NCBI GenBank assembly: GCA_016931455.1
Contig: JAFGES010000103.1
Span: 1 to 64,000, forward strand
Reading direction: 5' to 3'
Source of the DNA: Desulfobacterales bacterium
Lineage (GTDB): Bacteria > Desulfobacterota > Desulfobacteria > Desulfobacterales > JAHDSC01
Length of the DNA: 64,000 nt
Below, one piece after another: positions 37,652 through 47,441 of this stretch. The notes under the pieces are model-generated. The model was not told the origin of the DNA. It saw only the letters and a list, made by a program, of their open reading frames with translations, and did no database searches. Every line of letters starts with the position of its first letter. Positions within the stretch are counted from its first letter, which is position 1. A program made the position numbers and the translations under genes.

Positions 37652-38390
37652 CACCTCTTTCTCTAAACATGACGGTCTTGATTTTGCAAAACTCCCTTTT
37701 CATGTAGCCATTATTATGGATGGTAATGGACGTTGGGCAAAAAAACGTCTTCTAAATCGGATAAAAGGGCATGAGAGGGGTGTGGAAACTGTCCGAACGA
37801 TTGTTAGAACCTGCCGTGAAATTGGAATTTCTATTCTAACCCTTTATGCTTTTTCCACTGAAAACTGGCAACGACCAAAAAGTGAAGTTGTTGCGCTTAT
37901 GGTTATCCTCAAGAAGTTCCTTAAATCGGAGCTTAAAGAGATGATGGATAACAACATCCGCCTGAATGCAATCGGGCAGATTGAAAGTCTGCCGAAAGAT
38001 GTTCAGCAAGCTCTTCATCACACCATGTCTTTAACAAAAAAAAATAAAGGCATGCTCTTTAATATTGCACTTAATTATGGGGGGCGCTCTGAACTCCTTA
38101 TGATGGTTCGGGAAATAGCCCAAAAGGCAAAAGACGGTAAAATTGATCCTGATTCAATAACAGCGGAAGTTATATCGAATCATCTTTATACTAGTGGAAT
38201 GCCTGATCCTGATCTATTGATTAGAACTAGTGGAGAATACCGCATCAGCAATTTCCTTTTATGGCAAATTGCATATTCGGAAATTTTTATCACCAACACC
38301 CTATGGCCCGATTTTACTAAAGATGAATTTTTGCATATTCTGAAAGACTATCAGCAACGTGAACGAAGATTTGGTAAAATCGAGGCGTAA
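37611..38390 (+). CDS. uppS: Undecaprenyl diphosphate synthase (isoprenyl transferase)
   Basis: 259 residues if the ATG at 37611 inside frr is used; TTG at 37641 is an alternative that gives 249 residues. FHVAIIMDGNGRWAKKR holds the catalytic Asp and the FPP phosphate site. LTLYAFSTENWQRPKSEV and DLLIRTSGEYRISNFLLWQ are the remaining family signatures. It makes the lipid carrier for peptidoglycan and LPS. The first 20 residues are basic and poorly conserved, so the exact start is uncertain. Confidence 0.93.
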   Translation: MSIKKKRKRSLNSSTSFSKHDGLDFAKLPFHVAIIMDGNGRWAKKRLLNRIKGHERGVETVRTIVRTCREIGISILTLYAFSTENWQRPKSEVVALMVILKKFLKSELKEMMDNNIRLNAIGQIESLPKDVQQALHHTMSLTKKNKGMLFNIALNYGGRSELLMMVREIAQKAKDGKIDPDSITAEVISNHLYTSGMPDPDLLIRTSGEYRISNFLLWQIAYSEIFITNTLWPDFTKDEFLHILKDYQQRERRFGKIEA

Positions 38391-38413
38391 TTTCCTTTCG
38401 AACCTGCCGACTT

Positions 38414-39235
38414 ATGCACTCTAAACGTTTAATTACAAGTGTTGTAGCAATTCCATTACTTGTGTTGTTTATTTCTATGGGAGGCGCTTTCTTATTCGCC
38501 GTTTTTATCAGTGTTGTTTGCATTTTGGCATTAAGAGAATTTTTTCGAATCGTTTTTGCCTCCGGTGAAAAAAATAGATCATTGGTGTTGGTATTATGCA
38601 TTGTAACCTTTTTAATTAGTCTGCTGATGATTGCGGCAGCCTACCGAAATTCATTTGATCTTGTTTCCGGTTTGATTGCTTTTAGCTTGATGATTGGTGG
38701 GTTGATATCATTGAAACAATTTCATGCCTACCCATCTGTATTGCAAGATCTTCGGAAGCAGTTGCAAGCTTTGATTTATATTCCACTTTTACTCTCCTAT
38801 TTGGTTTTAATCAGAAACAGCCCAAACGGTATCATTTGGATTTTTTTCCTCTTATGCATTGTGTTTTCCGGTGATAGCGGTTCATATTACATGGGTACCT
38901 ATTGGGGCCGCCGTAAACTATGTCCTTCAATCAGCCCAAACAAGACCATTGAAGGTTCGATCGGGGGGTTAGCGGCAAATATCGGTATGGGTTCAATCTT
39001 TAAATTATTTTTTCTGCCGGTATTACCCTGGGGCTACAGTATAATTTTTTTTCTTGCCATAGGAGTTTCAGGACAGGTGGGGGATTTGTTTGAGTCCGAA
39101 CTCAAGCGATTTGCCGACATAAAGGATTCCGGTCTGATCTTACCGGGGCATGGCGGCATTCTAGATCGAATTGATGCATTGTTATTTGCCGCACCTATCG
39201 CTTATATGTTTAAGACTTACATATTTCAATGTTAG
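38414..39235 (+). CDS. cdsA: Phosphatidate cytidylyltransferase
   Basis: 273 residues, with about eight membrane helices. The C-terminal CDP-diglyceride synthetase signature is visible as GDLFESELKRFADIKDSG followed by PGHGGILDRIDAL, with the metal-binding Asp residues. It makes CDP-diacylglycerol at the inner membrane for all phospholipids. It lies 23 bases after uppS, and its stop codon overlaps the dxr region. Confidence 0.94.
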   Translation: MHSKRLITSVVAIPLLVLFISMGGAFLFAVFISVVCILALREFFRIVFASGEKNRSLVLVLCIVTFLISLLMIAAAYRNSFDLVSGLIAFSLMIGGLISLKQFHAYPSVLQDLRKQLQALIYIPLLLSYLVLIRNSPNGIIWIFFLLCIVFSGDSGSYYMGTYWGRRKLCPSISPNKTIEGSIGGLAANIGMGSIFKLFFLPVLPWGYSIIFFLAIGVSGQVGDLFESELKRFADIKDSGLILPGHGGILDRIDALLFAAPIAYMFKTYIFQC

Positions 39236-39249
39236 CACCCAATAACGCT

Positions 39250-40422
39250 ATGAAACATCTTTCAATACTCGGCTCTACCGGATCCATCGGACGCAACACG
39301 CTCAGCGTCGTAGAAATGTTTCCGGATCGTTTTGCGGTTAAGGTGCTTGCAGCGAAAAGCAATATCTCTTTATTGGCTGGACAAATTCAAAAGTTTCGCC
39401 CCGAGATTGCCGTTGTCTTTGATGAAAAACAGGCCTTGGAGCTGAAAAAAGTTTTAGAAAAAATGATTTCCCCGGCAATCGGGCTTGAAATAATGTATGG
39501 TGAAGATGGCTATAAGACTGCAGCTACCCATGAGACTGTTGATATGGTTATCGTTGCAATTGTGGGTGCAGCGGGTCTGAAACCCACATTGGCTGCAATC
39601 AGAGCGGGGAAAAACATTGCACTAGCTAACAAGGAGGCCCTTGTTATGGCGGGTGATATCGTCATGAAAGCGGCAGCGGAAGAAGGTGTGCACTTACTTC
39701 CGATCGACAGCGAGCACAGTGCAATTTTCCAATGCTTACAAGGTCATCGGAAAGAGGATGTAGATAAGATTATTCTGACCGCCTCCGGCGGCCCGTTTTT
39801 AAACACACCGGCAAATGAGTTTTCTAAAATAAAACCTGAAGCAGCTTTAAATCATCCCACCTGGCAGATGGGCAGGAAAATAAGTATTGATTCAGCAACC
39901 CTTATGAATAAAGGGTTCGAAGTCTTGGAAGCTAAATATCTTTTTAACGTTACGCAGGATATGATTAAAGTTGTCATTCATCCTCAAAGCGTGATCCACT
40001 CCATGGTTTCTTATTGCGACGGTTCTATAATCGCTCAATTAGGAATTCCCGACATGAAGGGGGCCATAGCCTATGCGATGTCATATCCGCAGCGTCTGCC
40101 GCTAAGGCAACCACTGCCGGATTTTCCAAATATTGGAGGACTGACATTTCAGGAACCGGATTTGGAAAAGTTTCCATGCCTTGATTTGGCGTATAAAGCC
40201 TGTGACGTTGGCCAAACGCTTCCGGCGGTGTTAAATGCAGCCAATGAGGTAGCGGTGAACGCTTTTCTAAAGAAGCGGATATCATTTGAAAATATTTCGG
40301 AAGTCATAAAAAAAACAATGGAGAAACATTCAGTCATACCGAATCCGACCCTTTCCGATATTCTTCAGGCCGATGATTGGGCCGGAAAACAAACTGAAAA
40401 AATCATTAGGGATTACCAATAA
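39250..40422 (+). CDS. dxr: 1-deoxy-D-xylulose 5-phosphate reductoisomerase
   Basis: 390 residues from ATG 39250, where homologues begin with MKxLSILGSTGSIG; an ATG seven codons earlier (39229) overlaps the cdsA stop and is possible. The NADPH-binding GSTGSIG motif, ALANKEALVMAG, PIDSEHSAIFQ and SGGPFL loops, and GFEVLEAKYLF with metal ligands, are all present. It catalyses the second step of the MEP isoprenoid pathway, feeding uppS and quinone side chains. Confidence 0.94.
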   Translation: MKHLSILGSTGSIGRNTLSVVEMFPDRFAVKVLAAKSNISLLAGQIQKFRPEIAVVFDEKQALELKKVLEKMISPAIGLEIMYGEDGYKTAATHETVDMVIVAIVGAAGLKPTLAAIRAGKNIALANKEALVMAGDIVMKAAAEEGVHLLPIDSEHSAIFQCLQGHRKEDVDKIILTASGGPFLNTPANEFSKIKPEAALNHPTWQMGRKISIDSATLMNKGFEVLEAKYLFNVTQDMIKVVIHPQSVIHSMVSYCDGSIIAQLGIPDMKGAIAYAMSYPQRLPLRQPLPDFPNIGGLTFQEPDLEKFPCLDLAYKACDVGQTLPAVLNAANEVAVNAFLKKRISFENISEVIKKTMEKHSVIPNPTLSDILQADDWAGKQTEKIIRDYQ

Positions 40423-40438
40423 ACAAACCTGAGACCTT

Positions 40439-41506
40439 ATGAGCACAAATATAATTGCATTTATCATCGTTTTAGGCGTACTTATTTTTTTTCATGAACT
40501 CGGTCATTTCCTGATTGCCAGGCTATTTGGTGTCGGAGTTGAAAAATTTTCTCTCGGTTTCGGGCCTCGAATTTTCGGTAAAAAGATAGGTGTTACCGAT
40601 TATCGTTTGTCTGCCATACCGCTTGGCGGGTATGTGAAAATGGTTGGAGAAGAGCCGGATGCTGAAATTGATCCAGCGGATATACCGATTTCATTCACGC
40701 ACAAACATGTTTTAAAACGGATTTTAATCGTTGCTGCCGGGCCTTTTTTTAATTTGTTGCTTGCGCTATTGATATTTTTTGGAATTTTTTTAATTTCCGG
40801 GACTTTTATATTAAAACCATCCATAGGGGAAGTAAAAGAGGGAACGCCTGCCTATCAGGTTGGCCTGCAAAATGGCGATCTGATCACCGCCATTGATGAT
40901 TCTACGATTGAAACCTGGGAAGATATGGCAAAAATAGTGACTGAAAGTAAAGGGAAAATCCTGTCGATCCATATCCGCCGGGGAGAAAAATCATTTGTTT
41001 TTGATGTCAAACCCGAACTTGCAGTAACCCAAAATATATTTGGAGAAGATATTGAGCGGTATGTCATCGGCGTTACCGCTTCCGGCGAAATGTTTACCAA
41101 AGATTTGAATCCATTTCAGGCTTTCAGTGAAAGCGTTCGGCAAACTTATAAAATTACAAAACTGACAATTATCAGTATTGCCAAACTGGTACGGGGTACT
41201 ATTTCTACCAAAACGCTGGGGGGGCCGATCATGATCGCTGAGCTTGCCGGTCAACAGGCCAAAGAAGGAGCGGCCAACCTGGTATTTTTTATTGCCCTTC
41301 TCAGTATTAATTTGGCTGTTCTTAATTTTCTCCCCATACCTGTCTTAGACGGCGGCCATTTGCTTTTCTTTTTTATCGAACTGATAAGCGGTCGTCCCGT
41401 TAATCGACAGATGCGTGAAATTGCTCAGCAGATTGGTATTTTTATACTCATCCTGCTTATGGTATATGTATTCTATAACGATATTGCTCGTGTATTTTTT
41501 AGCTAA
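40439..41506 (+). CDS. rseP: RIP metalloprotease RseP (site-2 protease)
   Basis: 355 residues. The zinc motif HELGH (His19, Glu20, His23) lies in the first membrane helix. GVGVEKFSLGFGPRIF, one central PDZ domain (about 115-190) and the C-terminal NFLPIPVLDGGH, which supplies the third metal ligand, follow. It cleaves membrane-spanning substrates, such as anti-sigma factors, within the inner membrane. The single PDZ is shorter than in E. coli RseP (two PDZ, 450 residues). The dxr-rseP order is standard. Confidence 0.93.
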   Translation: MSTNIIAFIIVLGVLIFFHELGHFLIARLFGVGVEKFSLGFGPRIFGKKIGVTDYRLSAIPLGGYVKMVGEEPDAEIDPADIPISFTHKHVLKRILIVAAGPFFNLLLALLIFFGIFLISGTFILKPSIGEVKEGTPAYQVGLQNGDLITAIDDSTIETWEDMAKIVTESKGKILSIHIRRGEKSFVFDVKPELAVTQNIFGEDIERYVIGVTASGEMFTKDLNPFQAFSESVRQTYKITKLTIISIAKLVRGTISTKTLGGPIMIAELAGQQAKEGAANLVFFIALLSINLAVLNFLPIPVLDGGHLLFFFIELISGRPVNRQMREIAQQIGIFILILLMVYVFYNDIARVFFS

Positions 41507-41582
41507 TACCGGCAACGTTGATTCTACGTGTCGGAGAAACGAAAAATGCATAAAACTTTAAAAATAAAAACTTATTCAAATT

Positions 41583-44582
41583 ATGCCCTATCGAATTGAA
41601 ATAACATTGAAATCCGATCTTTTAGATGCTGAAGGTGAGGGAATTCGCAAAAAGGCAAGGAATTATTTCGGTATCGAAATTGATCAGGTTCGCACGATTC
41701 ATGTGGTTACTTTAGATGCGGACCTATCTGAAGATCAAGTGAAGGCCCTTCAAGGAGAAATTTTTACAAATCCAGTCACCCAAATTTCTTCTCTACAGCC
41801 GCTTTCCATTGAATTCGACTGGACGATATGGGTTGGTTTTCGGCCGGGAGTAAAGGACAATCCCGGCAGCACGGCAAGGGAAGCGGTTGAAGATATCTTG
41901 GGAGTAAAATTTGGTCCGGGAGAAGCGATTTATACATCCAAGCGTTATTGTCTGCAAGGTGCAGGTCTTAGAGCCGAAGATGTCGATAAAATAGCGGGTG
42001 AACTATTAGCAAATAATATCATTCAACAATGGAAAATATTTTCACGAAAAGACTGGAATACCGTCGATGGAATCGGTTTTATCATTCCGAAAGTCATGAT
42101 TGACCACAAACCCACCGTTTTGTCCATTCCCATTGATAGTGATTTAATGCTTAAGAAAGTGAGTGATGAGCGCAGCTTAGCTCTAAATTCCAATGACATT
42201 CCAACAATTAGGGCTTACTTTCTGAACAAAGATGTACGGGCTGCACGGGCTAAATTCGGGCTTTCGGATCCTACGGATATTGAACTTGAATACATTTCTC
42301 AGGCCAGAAGTGATCATTGTAATCACAATACATTTCGCGGATTGTTTCATTATCGGGATTTGGAAACGGGTGAAACCGAAAATGTGGACAATCTTTTTAA
42401 AACCTGTATTGAGGTGCCGACGCTTGAGCTGAAGCAAAGAAAATCATGGGTGATATCCGTCCTATGGGATAATGCCGGTGTCGGATGTTTTGATCAGGAT
42501 CATTATTATGTGATTACGGGTGAAACTCACAACTCTCCTTCCAACATGGAAGCCTATGGAGGAGCTATAACCGGCATTGTGGGAGTTTATCGGGATCCTC
42601 TGGGCACGGGTAAGGGATCACGCTTGGTGATGGGAAGCTATGGGTTCTGTGTCGGTCAAAGGGACTATGATGGTGATCTTAAACCGCATTTGCATCCTAG
42701 AAGACTTTTGGATGGTGTCATCGAGGGAGTTCGGGATGGTGGCAACAAAAGCGGAATTCCAACAACATTCGGCCAGGTTCTTTTCCACCCGGGTTATATG
42801 GGGAAATGTCTGGTTTTTGTCACGGCGGTGGGGGTAATGCCGTCCAAAATCAAAGCCGAACCCTCGGAACAAAAAAAGACGTCACCCGGTGATTTGGTCA
42901 TTATGTGCGGGGGCAGAGTAGGTAAAGACGGAATCCATGGTGTGACTGCAGCCTCAGAAGATTTTTCTGAAAATACACCGGCTGGTCATGTTCAGATCGG
43001 TGATCCCTATACACAAAAAAAGATGCACGATTTTCTTCTGGAAGCTCGTGATGAAGGTCTTATCAGCTTTATTACCGATAACGGCGGGGGCGGATTATCG
43101 TCATCTGTTGGAGAATCCGCACGTTTTAGTAATGGATGTGAAATTCAGTTGGAAAAAGTTCCCCTAAAATATGAAGGGTTGGATCAGTGGGAAATCTGGG
43201 TGTCGGAATCTCAGGAACGGATGACTGTCGCCGTACAGCCTGAAAATCTAAGCCGATTTTTCCAACTTTCAAAAAAGCATGCGGTCGAAAGCACCGTTAT
43301 CGGTCAGTATACCGATACAGGCAAACTTCATATTACCTATAATGGAAAAACTTGTGCTTATGTAGACTTGAATTTATTGACCTCCGGTTTTCCTCAATGG
43401 GAATTTGAAGCCCATTGGCAACCCCCAACCAAAAGGGGGCTAACCGAACCGGTCCTAAAAGAACCGAAAGACTATGAAAGTTTGCTCTTAGACATTTTGT
43501 CGCGTCCCAACATCTGTTCAAAAGAATGGATCAGCCGACAATACGATCATGAAGTTCAAGGAACAAGTGTAATCAAACCTCTTGTCGGAGCGGAAAGGGA
43601 TGTCAATAGCGATGGTGCGGTCATAAGGCCGGTTTTGAATTCCAATAAGGGGCTTGCTTTTGCGCAGGCCCTGCTGCCGACTTATTCCGCAATTGATGCC
43701 TATCATATGACCAGTTGCAGTATTGATGAAGCCGTGCGACGATTGGTCGCCGTCGGAGCGGATTTTGAACAAATCGGAGGGGTCGACAATTTTTGCTGGC
43801 CGAATATCCAATATCATATTGATGATAACCCGGATGGAAAATTAAAAGCTGCTCAACTCGTGCGTTCCTGTAAAGCTTTGCGTGATATTTGTCAGGCATA
43901 TGAAATACCATTGCTCTCGGGTAAGGATAGTATGTATGTGGACGGGCATCTTGAAGGTAGATACGGAGAAACTCATAAAATTTCCGCCCTTGAAACGCTT
44001 CAGTTTTCCACAATATCTATCGTCGATGACATCACCAAATGTGTTACCATGGATAGTAAAATCCCGGGAGATCTCATTTATATTTTGGGTGATACAAGAA
44101 ACGAACTGGGCGGTTCTGAATATTATGAGCATTTCGGCTATGTGGGTCTCAATGTACCCCGGGTGCGGCCGGAACAATTTACTGCGATGTATCGGATACT
44201 TTGCCGTGCTCTTAAAAATGAATTGACCGCATCGGCTCATGGTATTTATCGTGGCGGCTTGGGAGTTCATCTTGCAATGGTTGCCATGGGCGGCAATTTG
44301 GGTATGCAGGTGAACCTAGCCGATGTACCGGTTACTGAAGTTGATCGTAATGATAAAATTTTATTTTCAGAATCAGCCGGTCGTTTTATTGTAACGATTG
44401 ATCCTGAAAAAAAGAAAGCCTTTGAAAAGATGTTTAACGGGTATCCATGCGCCTGTATCGGCAAGGTAACGGCTGCATCGGATTTCATAATAAAAGGCCT
44501 CAACAGCCATACCCCCCTTATTTCCATACCCGTAAAGAATCTCAAAACTGCCTGGAAACAGCCCTTTGGAGAATTGATATGA
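41583..44582 (+). CDS. purL: Phosphoribosylformylglycinamidine synthase, PurS-PurL type
   Basis: 999 residues. Residues about 1-160 resemble two PurS-like modules fused ahead of the PurL synthetase domains, typical of the PurSL proteins of deltaproteobacteria. ATP and substrate motifs include SQARSDHCNHNTF, TGETHNSPSNMEAYGGA, DNGGGGLSSSVGE and LLSGKDSMYVDG. With glutaminase PurQ it makes FGAM from FGAR in purine synthesis. The stop overlaps the purQ start (ATGA). Antisense frames inside it are shadows. Confidence 0.92.
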   Translation: MPYRIEITLKSDLLDAEGEGIRKKARNYFGIEIDQVRTIHVVTLDADLSEDQVKALQGEIFTNPVTQISSLQPLSIEFDWTIWVGFRPGVKDNPGSTAREAVEDILGVKFGPGEAIYTSKRYCLQGAGLRAEDVDKIAGELLANNIIQQWKIFSRKDWNTVDGIGFIIPKVMIDHKPTVLSIPIDSDLMLKKVSDERSLALNSNDIPTIRAYFLNKDVRAARAKFGLSDPTDIELEYISQARSDHCNHNTFRGLFHYRDLETGETENVDNLFKTCIEVPTLELKQRKSWVISVLWDNAGVGCFDQDHYYVITGETHNSPSNMEAYGGAITGIVGVYRDPLGTGKGSRLVMGSYGFCVGQRDYDGDLKPHLHPRRLLDGVIEGVRDGGNKSGIPTTFGQVLFHPGYMGKCLVFVTAVGVMPSKIKAEPSEQKKTSPGDLVIMCGGRVGKDGIHGVTAASEDFSENTPAGHVQIGDPYTQKKMHDFLLEARDEGLISFITDNGGGGLSSSVGESARFSNGCEIQLEKVPLKYEGLDQWEIWVSESQERMTVAVQPENLSRFFQLSKKHAVESTVIGQYTDTGKLHITYNGKTCAYVDLNLLTSGFPQWEFEAHWQPPTKRGLTEPVLKEPKDYESLLLDILSRPNICSKEWISRQYDHEVQGTSVIKPLVGAERDVNSDGAVIRPVLNSNKGLAFAQALLPTYSAIDAYHMTSCSIDEAVRRLVAVGADFEQIGGVDNFCWPNIQYHIDDNPDGKLKAAQLVRSCKALRDICQAYEIPLLSGKDSMYVDGHLEGRYGETHKISALETLQFSTISIVDDITKCVTMDSKIPGDLIYILGDTRNELGGSEYYEHFGYVGLNVPRVRPEQFTAMYRILCRALKNELTASAHGIYRGGLGVHLAMVAMGGNLGMQVNLADVPVTEVDRNDKILFSESAGRFIVTIDPEKKKAFEKMFNGYPCACIGKVTAASDFIIKGLNSHTPLISIPVKNLKTAWKQPFGELI

Positions 44583-45397
44583 GCGGTATAAGCGTATTAG
44601 TCCTGAGTGGATATGGATTGAATTGTGACCATGAGACCGCCCATGCTTTTAAGCTTGCAGGTGCGAACTCCGTTCGAGTCCATATCAATTCACTTATTGA
44701 CGGATCTCATCAGCTCGAGAATTTTCATATCCTTGTATTTGTGGGTGGATTCAGCTGGGGAGACGACCATGGTGCGGGAGTCATTCAAGCGGTTCGTTTA
44801 AGGCGGAATTTAGGTGATAGACTTTTAGAATTTGTAGAAAAAGGAAATCTTGTCATCGGGATTTGTAACGGTTTCCAAACGCTTGTCAATTTAGGACTTT
44901 TACCGGGTTGTGACCATAATTACCGGATGCGATCGGTAGCACTCACTTTTAATGATTGCGGTAACTTTAGAGACGATTGGGTGAACCTGAAAGTCAATCC
45001 GAATTCTCCTTGTATATTTACTAAAGGGTTTGAGCAAATAGAACTTCCTGTCAGGCACGGTGAAGGAAAGTTTTATGCCGATCCAGCGATTATTGATCGT
45101 CTGATTCAAAATAACCAGGTTGTTATTCAATATTCAACGCATAGCGGGGAACCCGCAAATAAAATATTTCCATATAATCCCAATGGGTCCATTCAAGATA
45201 TTGCCGGAATATGTGATCCTACCGGTAGGATTTTCGGCCTGATGCCTCACCCTGAAGCATATAATCACTGGACCAATCATCCCGATTGGACTCGAAACTA
45301 TGAAAAGTTGAAACGCCGGGGCAAAAAGATCGAAACCGCCCTTACGCCCGGCATTCGAATATTGAAAAATGCGGTTGACTTTATCCGCAATCGCTAA
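44579..45397 (+). CDS. purQ: Phosphoribosylformylglycinamidine synthase glutaminase subunit PurQ
   Basis: 272 residues from ATG 44579, which shares four bases with the purL stop; longer in-frame starts lie inside purL. The class I amidotransferase nucleophile is Cys96 in GICNGFQTL, with His224 and Glu226 in PHPEAYN. GGFSWGDDHGAG is the oxyanion loop. The protein supplies ammonia to PurL. It is longer than small PurQ (about 230), as expected for partners of long PurSL proteins. Confidence 0.92.
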   Translation: MSGISVLVLSGYGLNCDHETAHAFKLAGANSVRVHINSLIDGSHQLENFHILVFVGGFSWGDDHGAGVIQAVRLRRNLGDRLLEFVEKGNLVIGICNGFQTLVNLGLLPGCDHNYRMRSVALTFNDCGNFRDDWVNLKVNPNSPCIFTKGFEQIELPVRHGEGKFYADPAIIDRLIQNNQVVIQYSTHSGEPANKIFPYNPNGSIQDIAGICDPTGRIFGLMPHPEAYNHWTNHPDWTRNYEKLKRRGKKIETALTPGIRILKNAVDFIRNR

Positions 45398-45914
45398 TCT
45401 AAAATTTATCTCATCCATATTCTCTCCGTTCCGGCGTGCCTCCGTGAGTTCGTCCATTTATCCATTTCGCTGATTATCCATAAAGCATACAAACCTATTT
45501 TGCCTAAAGTGACGAAATTTGTCAGACGGTTTTTCCCATCCCCCTGATTTTAATTCTTTATCTGCTTGCGCTTTGCTGCCTAAGGGTGAAGCGGTCAAAT
45601 ATCTTTTTGTGAACGATTAATTTTATAAAAATTTGATTATCCAACTATTAAAAGTTTTAATAGTTCGCTTTCAAATTATCGCGTTATCTCAATACTTCAA
45701 TCCTCAAATTATATATTCAAAAAAAATATTATAGCTGTCGATAAATTTATTGCTAATAATTATAAACTGATAGGTTACATGCTGAATTGTTTGAGTGATA
45801 TTTTCAGGCTTTTATTTAAGGACATGATCAAATGGCATGAAATTTGTAACCGAATGGGTATTACGTTAAAATTTCATTGGATTTATTAGGCAAAATATCG
45901 GGAGATAAAAATCA
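45398..45914 (+). other. Intergenic region upstream of the pilin locus
   Basis: 517 AT-rich bases without a gene. The first 250 hold no recognised signal. The last 100 contain the sigma-54-type promoter (45833-45848) and the GGGAGA ribosome binding site of the first pilin gene. No riboswitch of the c-di-GMP type was seen. Confidence 0.5.
45833..45848 (+). promoter_or_regulatory. Candidate sigma-54 promoter of the pilin locus
   Basis: TGGCATGAAATTTGTA matches the -24/-12 consensus TGGCACG-N4-TTGCW except for two C-to-T changes, with correct spacing, 67 bases before the first pilin ATG. Type IV pilin genes are frequently under RpoN control, and no activator gene is in the window. Confidence 0.55.
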
Positions 45915-46442
45915 ATGCATAACAATTCGGGAGTTACCCTATTAGAGATAGTTACGGTAATTGGTATCATGGGCATTATGTCGGCGATAGCCATACCCAA
46001 TATTATTAGTTGGTTGCCTGATTATAGATTGAAAAGTGCAGCGCGGGAGTTGCAGTCGACGATGCAGTTTGCAAGATTTAGAGCAATTAAAGAAAATACC
46101 AATGCTGTGGTATCGTTTAATATTGGGACGGATGAGTATTTCGCATTTTTGGACAATGGCGAAGGTGGGGGGACCGCAAGCGATGAAACTCTAAACGGGA
46201 ATGAAAGGATCATAAGGAATGCAACGATGCCGACAGAAATTGATATGTACCAGGCTTCATTTGGTTCCTCTGGAGGATCAAACACAGTATTTAACAGTAT
46301 GGGACTTTCAGATTTAAACAATTCGGCTAGAGATGGTTCCGTATGTATCAAAAATAATCAAAATGGATATCGAAGAGTCACGATACAGCTTGCAGGTCAT
46401 TCAAGAATCCAAAAAAGTACGGACGGAGTCAGTTGGGATTGA
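45915..46442 (+). CDS. GspH/FimT-type minor pseudopilin (cassette 1)
   Basis: 175 residues. The leader MHNNSG is followed by the cleavage/methylation motif VTLLEIVTVIGIMGIMSAIAIP, cited here as GVTLLE with the conserved Glu at +5. The body contains the FimT feature of a hydrophobic helix followed by KSAARELQSTMQFARFRAI. FimT-type pilins sit at the pilus tip and prime assembly. It heads the operon FimT-PilW-PilV-PilX-PilY1. Confidence 0.88.
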   Translation: MHNNSGVTLLEIVTVIGIMGIMSAIAIPNIISWLPDYRLKSAARELQSTMQFARFRAIKENTNAVVSFNIGTDEYFAFLDNGEGGGTASDETLNGNERIIRNATMPTEIDMYQASFGSSGGSNTVFNSMGLSDLNNSARDGSVCIKNNQNGYRRVTIQLAGHSRIQKSTDGVSWD

Positions 46443-46502
46443 TAAATTTGATCAATAAAAATTCATAAATTTTTAGTCTTATTTGAATGTTAAGGTAACA
46501 TT

Positions 46503-47393
46503 ATGGTAATGCCAACACCAAAAGATAATAAGGGATTTACCTTAATCGAAATGCTTATTGCTATGGCGGTAGCGTCAATTGTTATGACTGCGATCTATTC
46601 CGCTTTTGACAGTCAGCAAAGAACACATACAACCCAGCAGCAAGTTGTAGATATGCAACAGAATATTCGTTCCGCCCTCTATCTTATGGGCAGAGAAATT
46701 CGAATGACAGGTTATGACCCGATAGTAAGTGACGGGATCGATAACGATAGCGATGGAAGCATCGATGAAGCAGGTGAAACATCCGGTGCAACAATTTTAG
46801 TCGCTAGCCCGAATATGATTAGATTCACCTTAGACATTGATAATGATGGTAATCCAATTCCTCGTAATCCGGATGGCGATACAAATGATCTGGATGAAGA
46901 CATCAGCTTTGGTTTTTCTAATGTCGATGATGCTGATGATGACGGTATTGCAGATACGGGTGCTGCAATGTTGTTAAGAACCACCGGGGGTGTTCCCAGC
47001 ACCATAGCTGACAATATCCATGCCGTCGGTTTTGCCTACGCTTTTGACGATGATGGTGATGGCGAATTGGACACTGCCGGCGGCAATGTCATTTGGGCTG
47101 TTGATTCCGATGGAGATGGTCTGTTGGATACCAGTATAGATACTAACAATGACGGCATGATAGATGCGAATGACACTTCTGGGGGATCTGCTTTAGGCAC
47201 TTTAGTCAATATAAATAATATAAGATCAGTTAAAGTCTGGGTTTTGGGTCGGACTGAAGCACGGATCAGAGGATATTCGAACATAAGAACCTATATTGTA
47301 GGCGATAAAAAAATAACAACCAGTGGCGATGAAAGCGGTTACCAGCACAGTCTTTTAACTACTATGATCAACTGCCGCAATATGGGCATATAA
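46503..47393 (+). CDS. PilW-type minor pilin with DxDxDG calcium-binding-like loops (cassette 1)
   Basis: 296 residues. The leader MVMPTPKDNKG precedes the cleavage motif FTLIEMLIAMAV. The helical N-terminus (residues about 11-55) is followed by DIRSALYLMGREIRMTGYDP-like sequence, given as LMGREIRMTGYDP. Between residues about 80 and 225 lie repeated acidic loops: DGIDNDSDGSID, DIDNDGNP, DDADDDGIAD, DDDGDGELD, DSDGDGLLD and DTNNDGMID. These resemble EF-hand or thrombospondin-3 type Ca2+ sites. Usual PilW proteins have few such loops; the set here suggests calcium-dependent folding at the tip. Confidence 0.82.
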   Translation: MVMPTPKDNKGFTLIEMLIAMAVASIVMTAIYSAFDSQQRTHTTQQQVVDMQQNIRSALYLMGREIRMTGYDPIVSDGIDNDSDGSIDEAGETSGATILVASPNMIRFTLDIDNDGNPIPRNPDGDTNDLDEDISFGFSNVDDADDDGIADTGAAMLLRTTGGVPSTIADNIHAVGFAYAFDDDGDGELDTAGGNVIWAVDSDGDGLLDTSIDTNNDGMIDANDTSGGSALGTLVNINNIRSVKVWVLGRTEARIRGYSNIRTYIVGDKKITTSGDESGYQHSLLTTMINCRNMGI

Positions 47394-47441
47394 TAATTTT
47401 TATTCTCACCGAAATTCGTAAAATACTTTGGAGTCTTATGT

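Noticed and set aside
43621-44270. Large antisense frames in purL
   Set aside because: Shadows of a strongly coding gene, with no family motif or start signal.
45398-45914. Search for a c-di-GMP (GEMM) riboswitch before the pilin locus
   Set aside because: No conserved GEMM core sequence was recognised; only a sigma-54 promoter candidate is supported.
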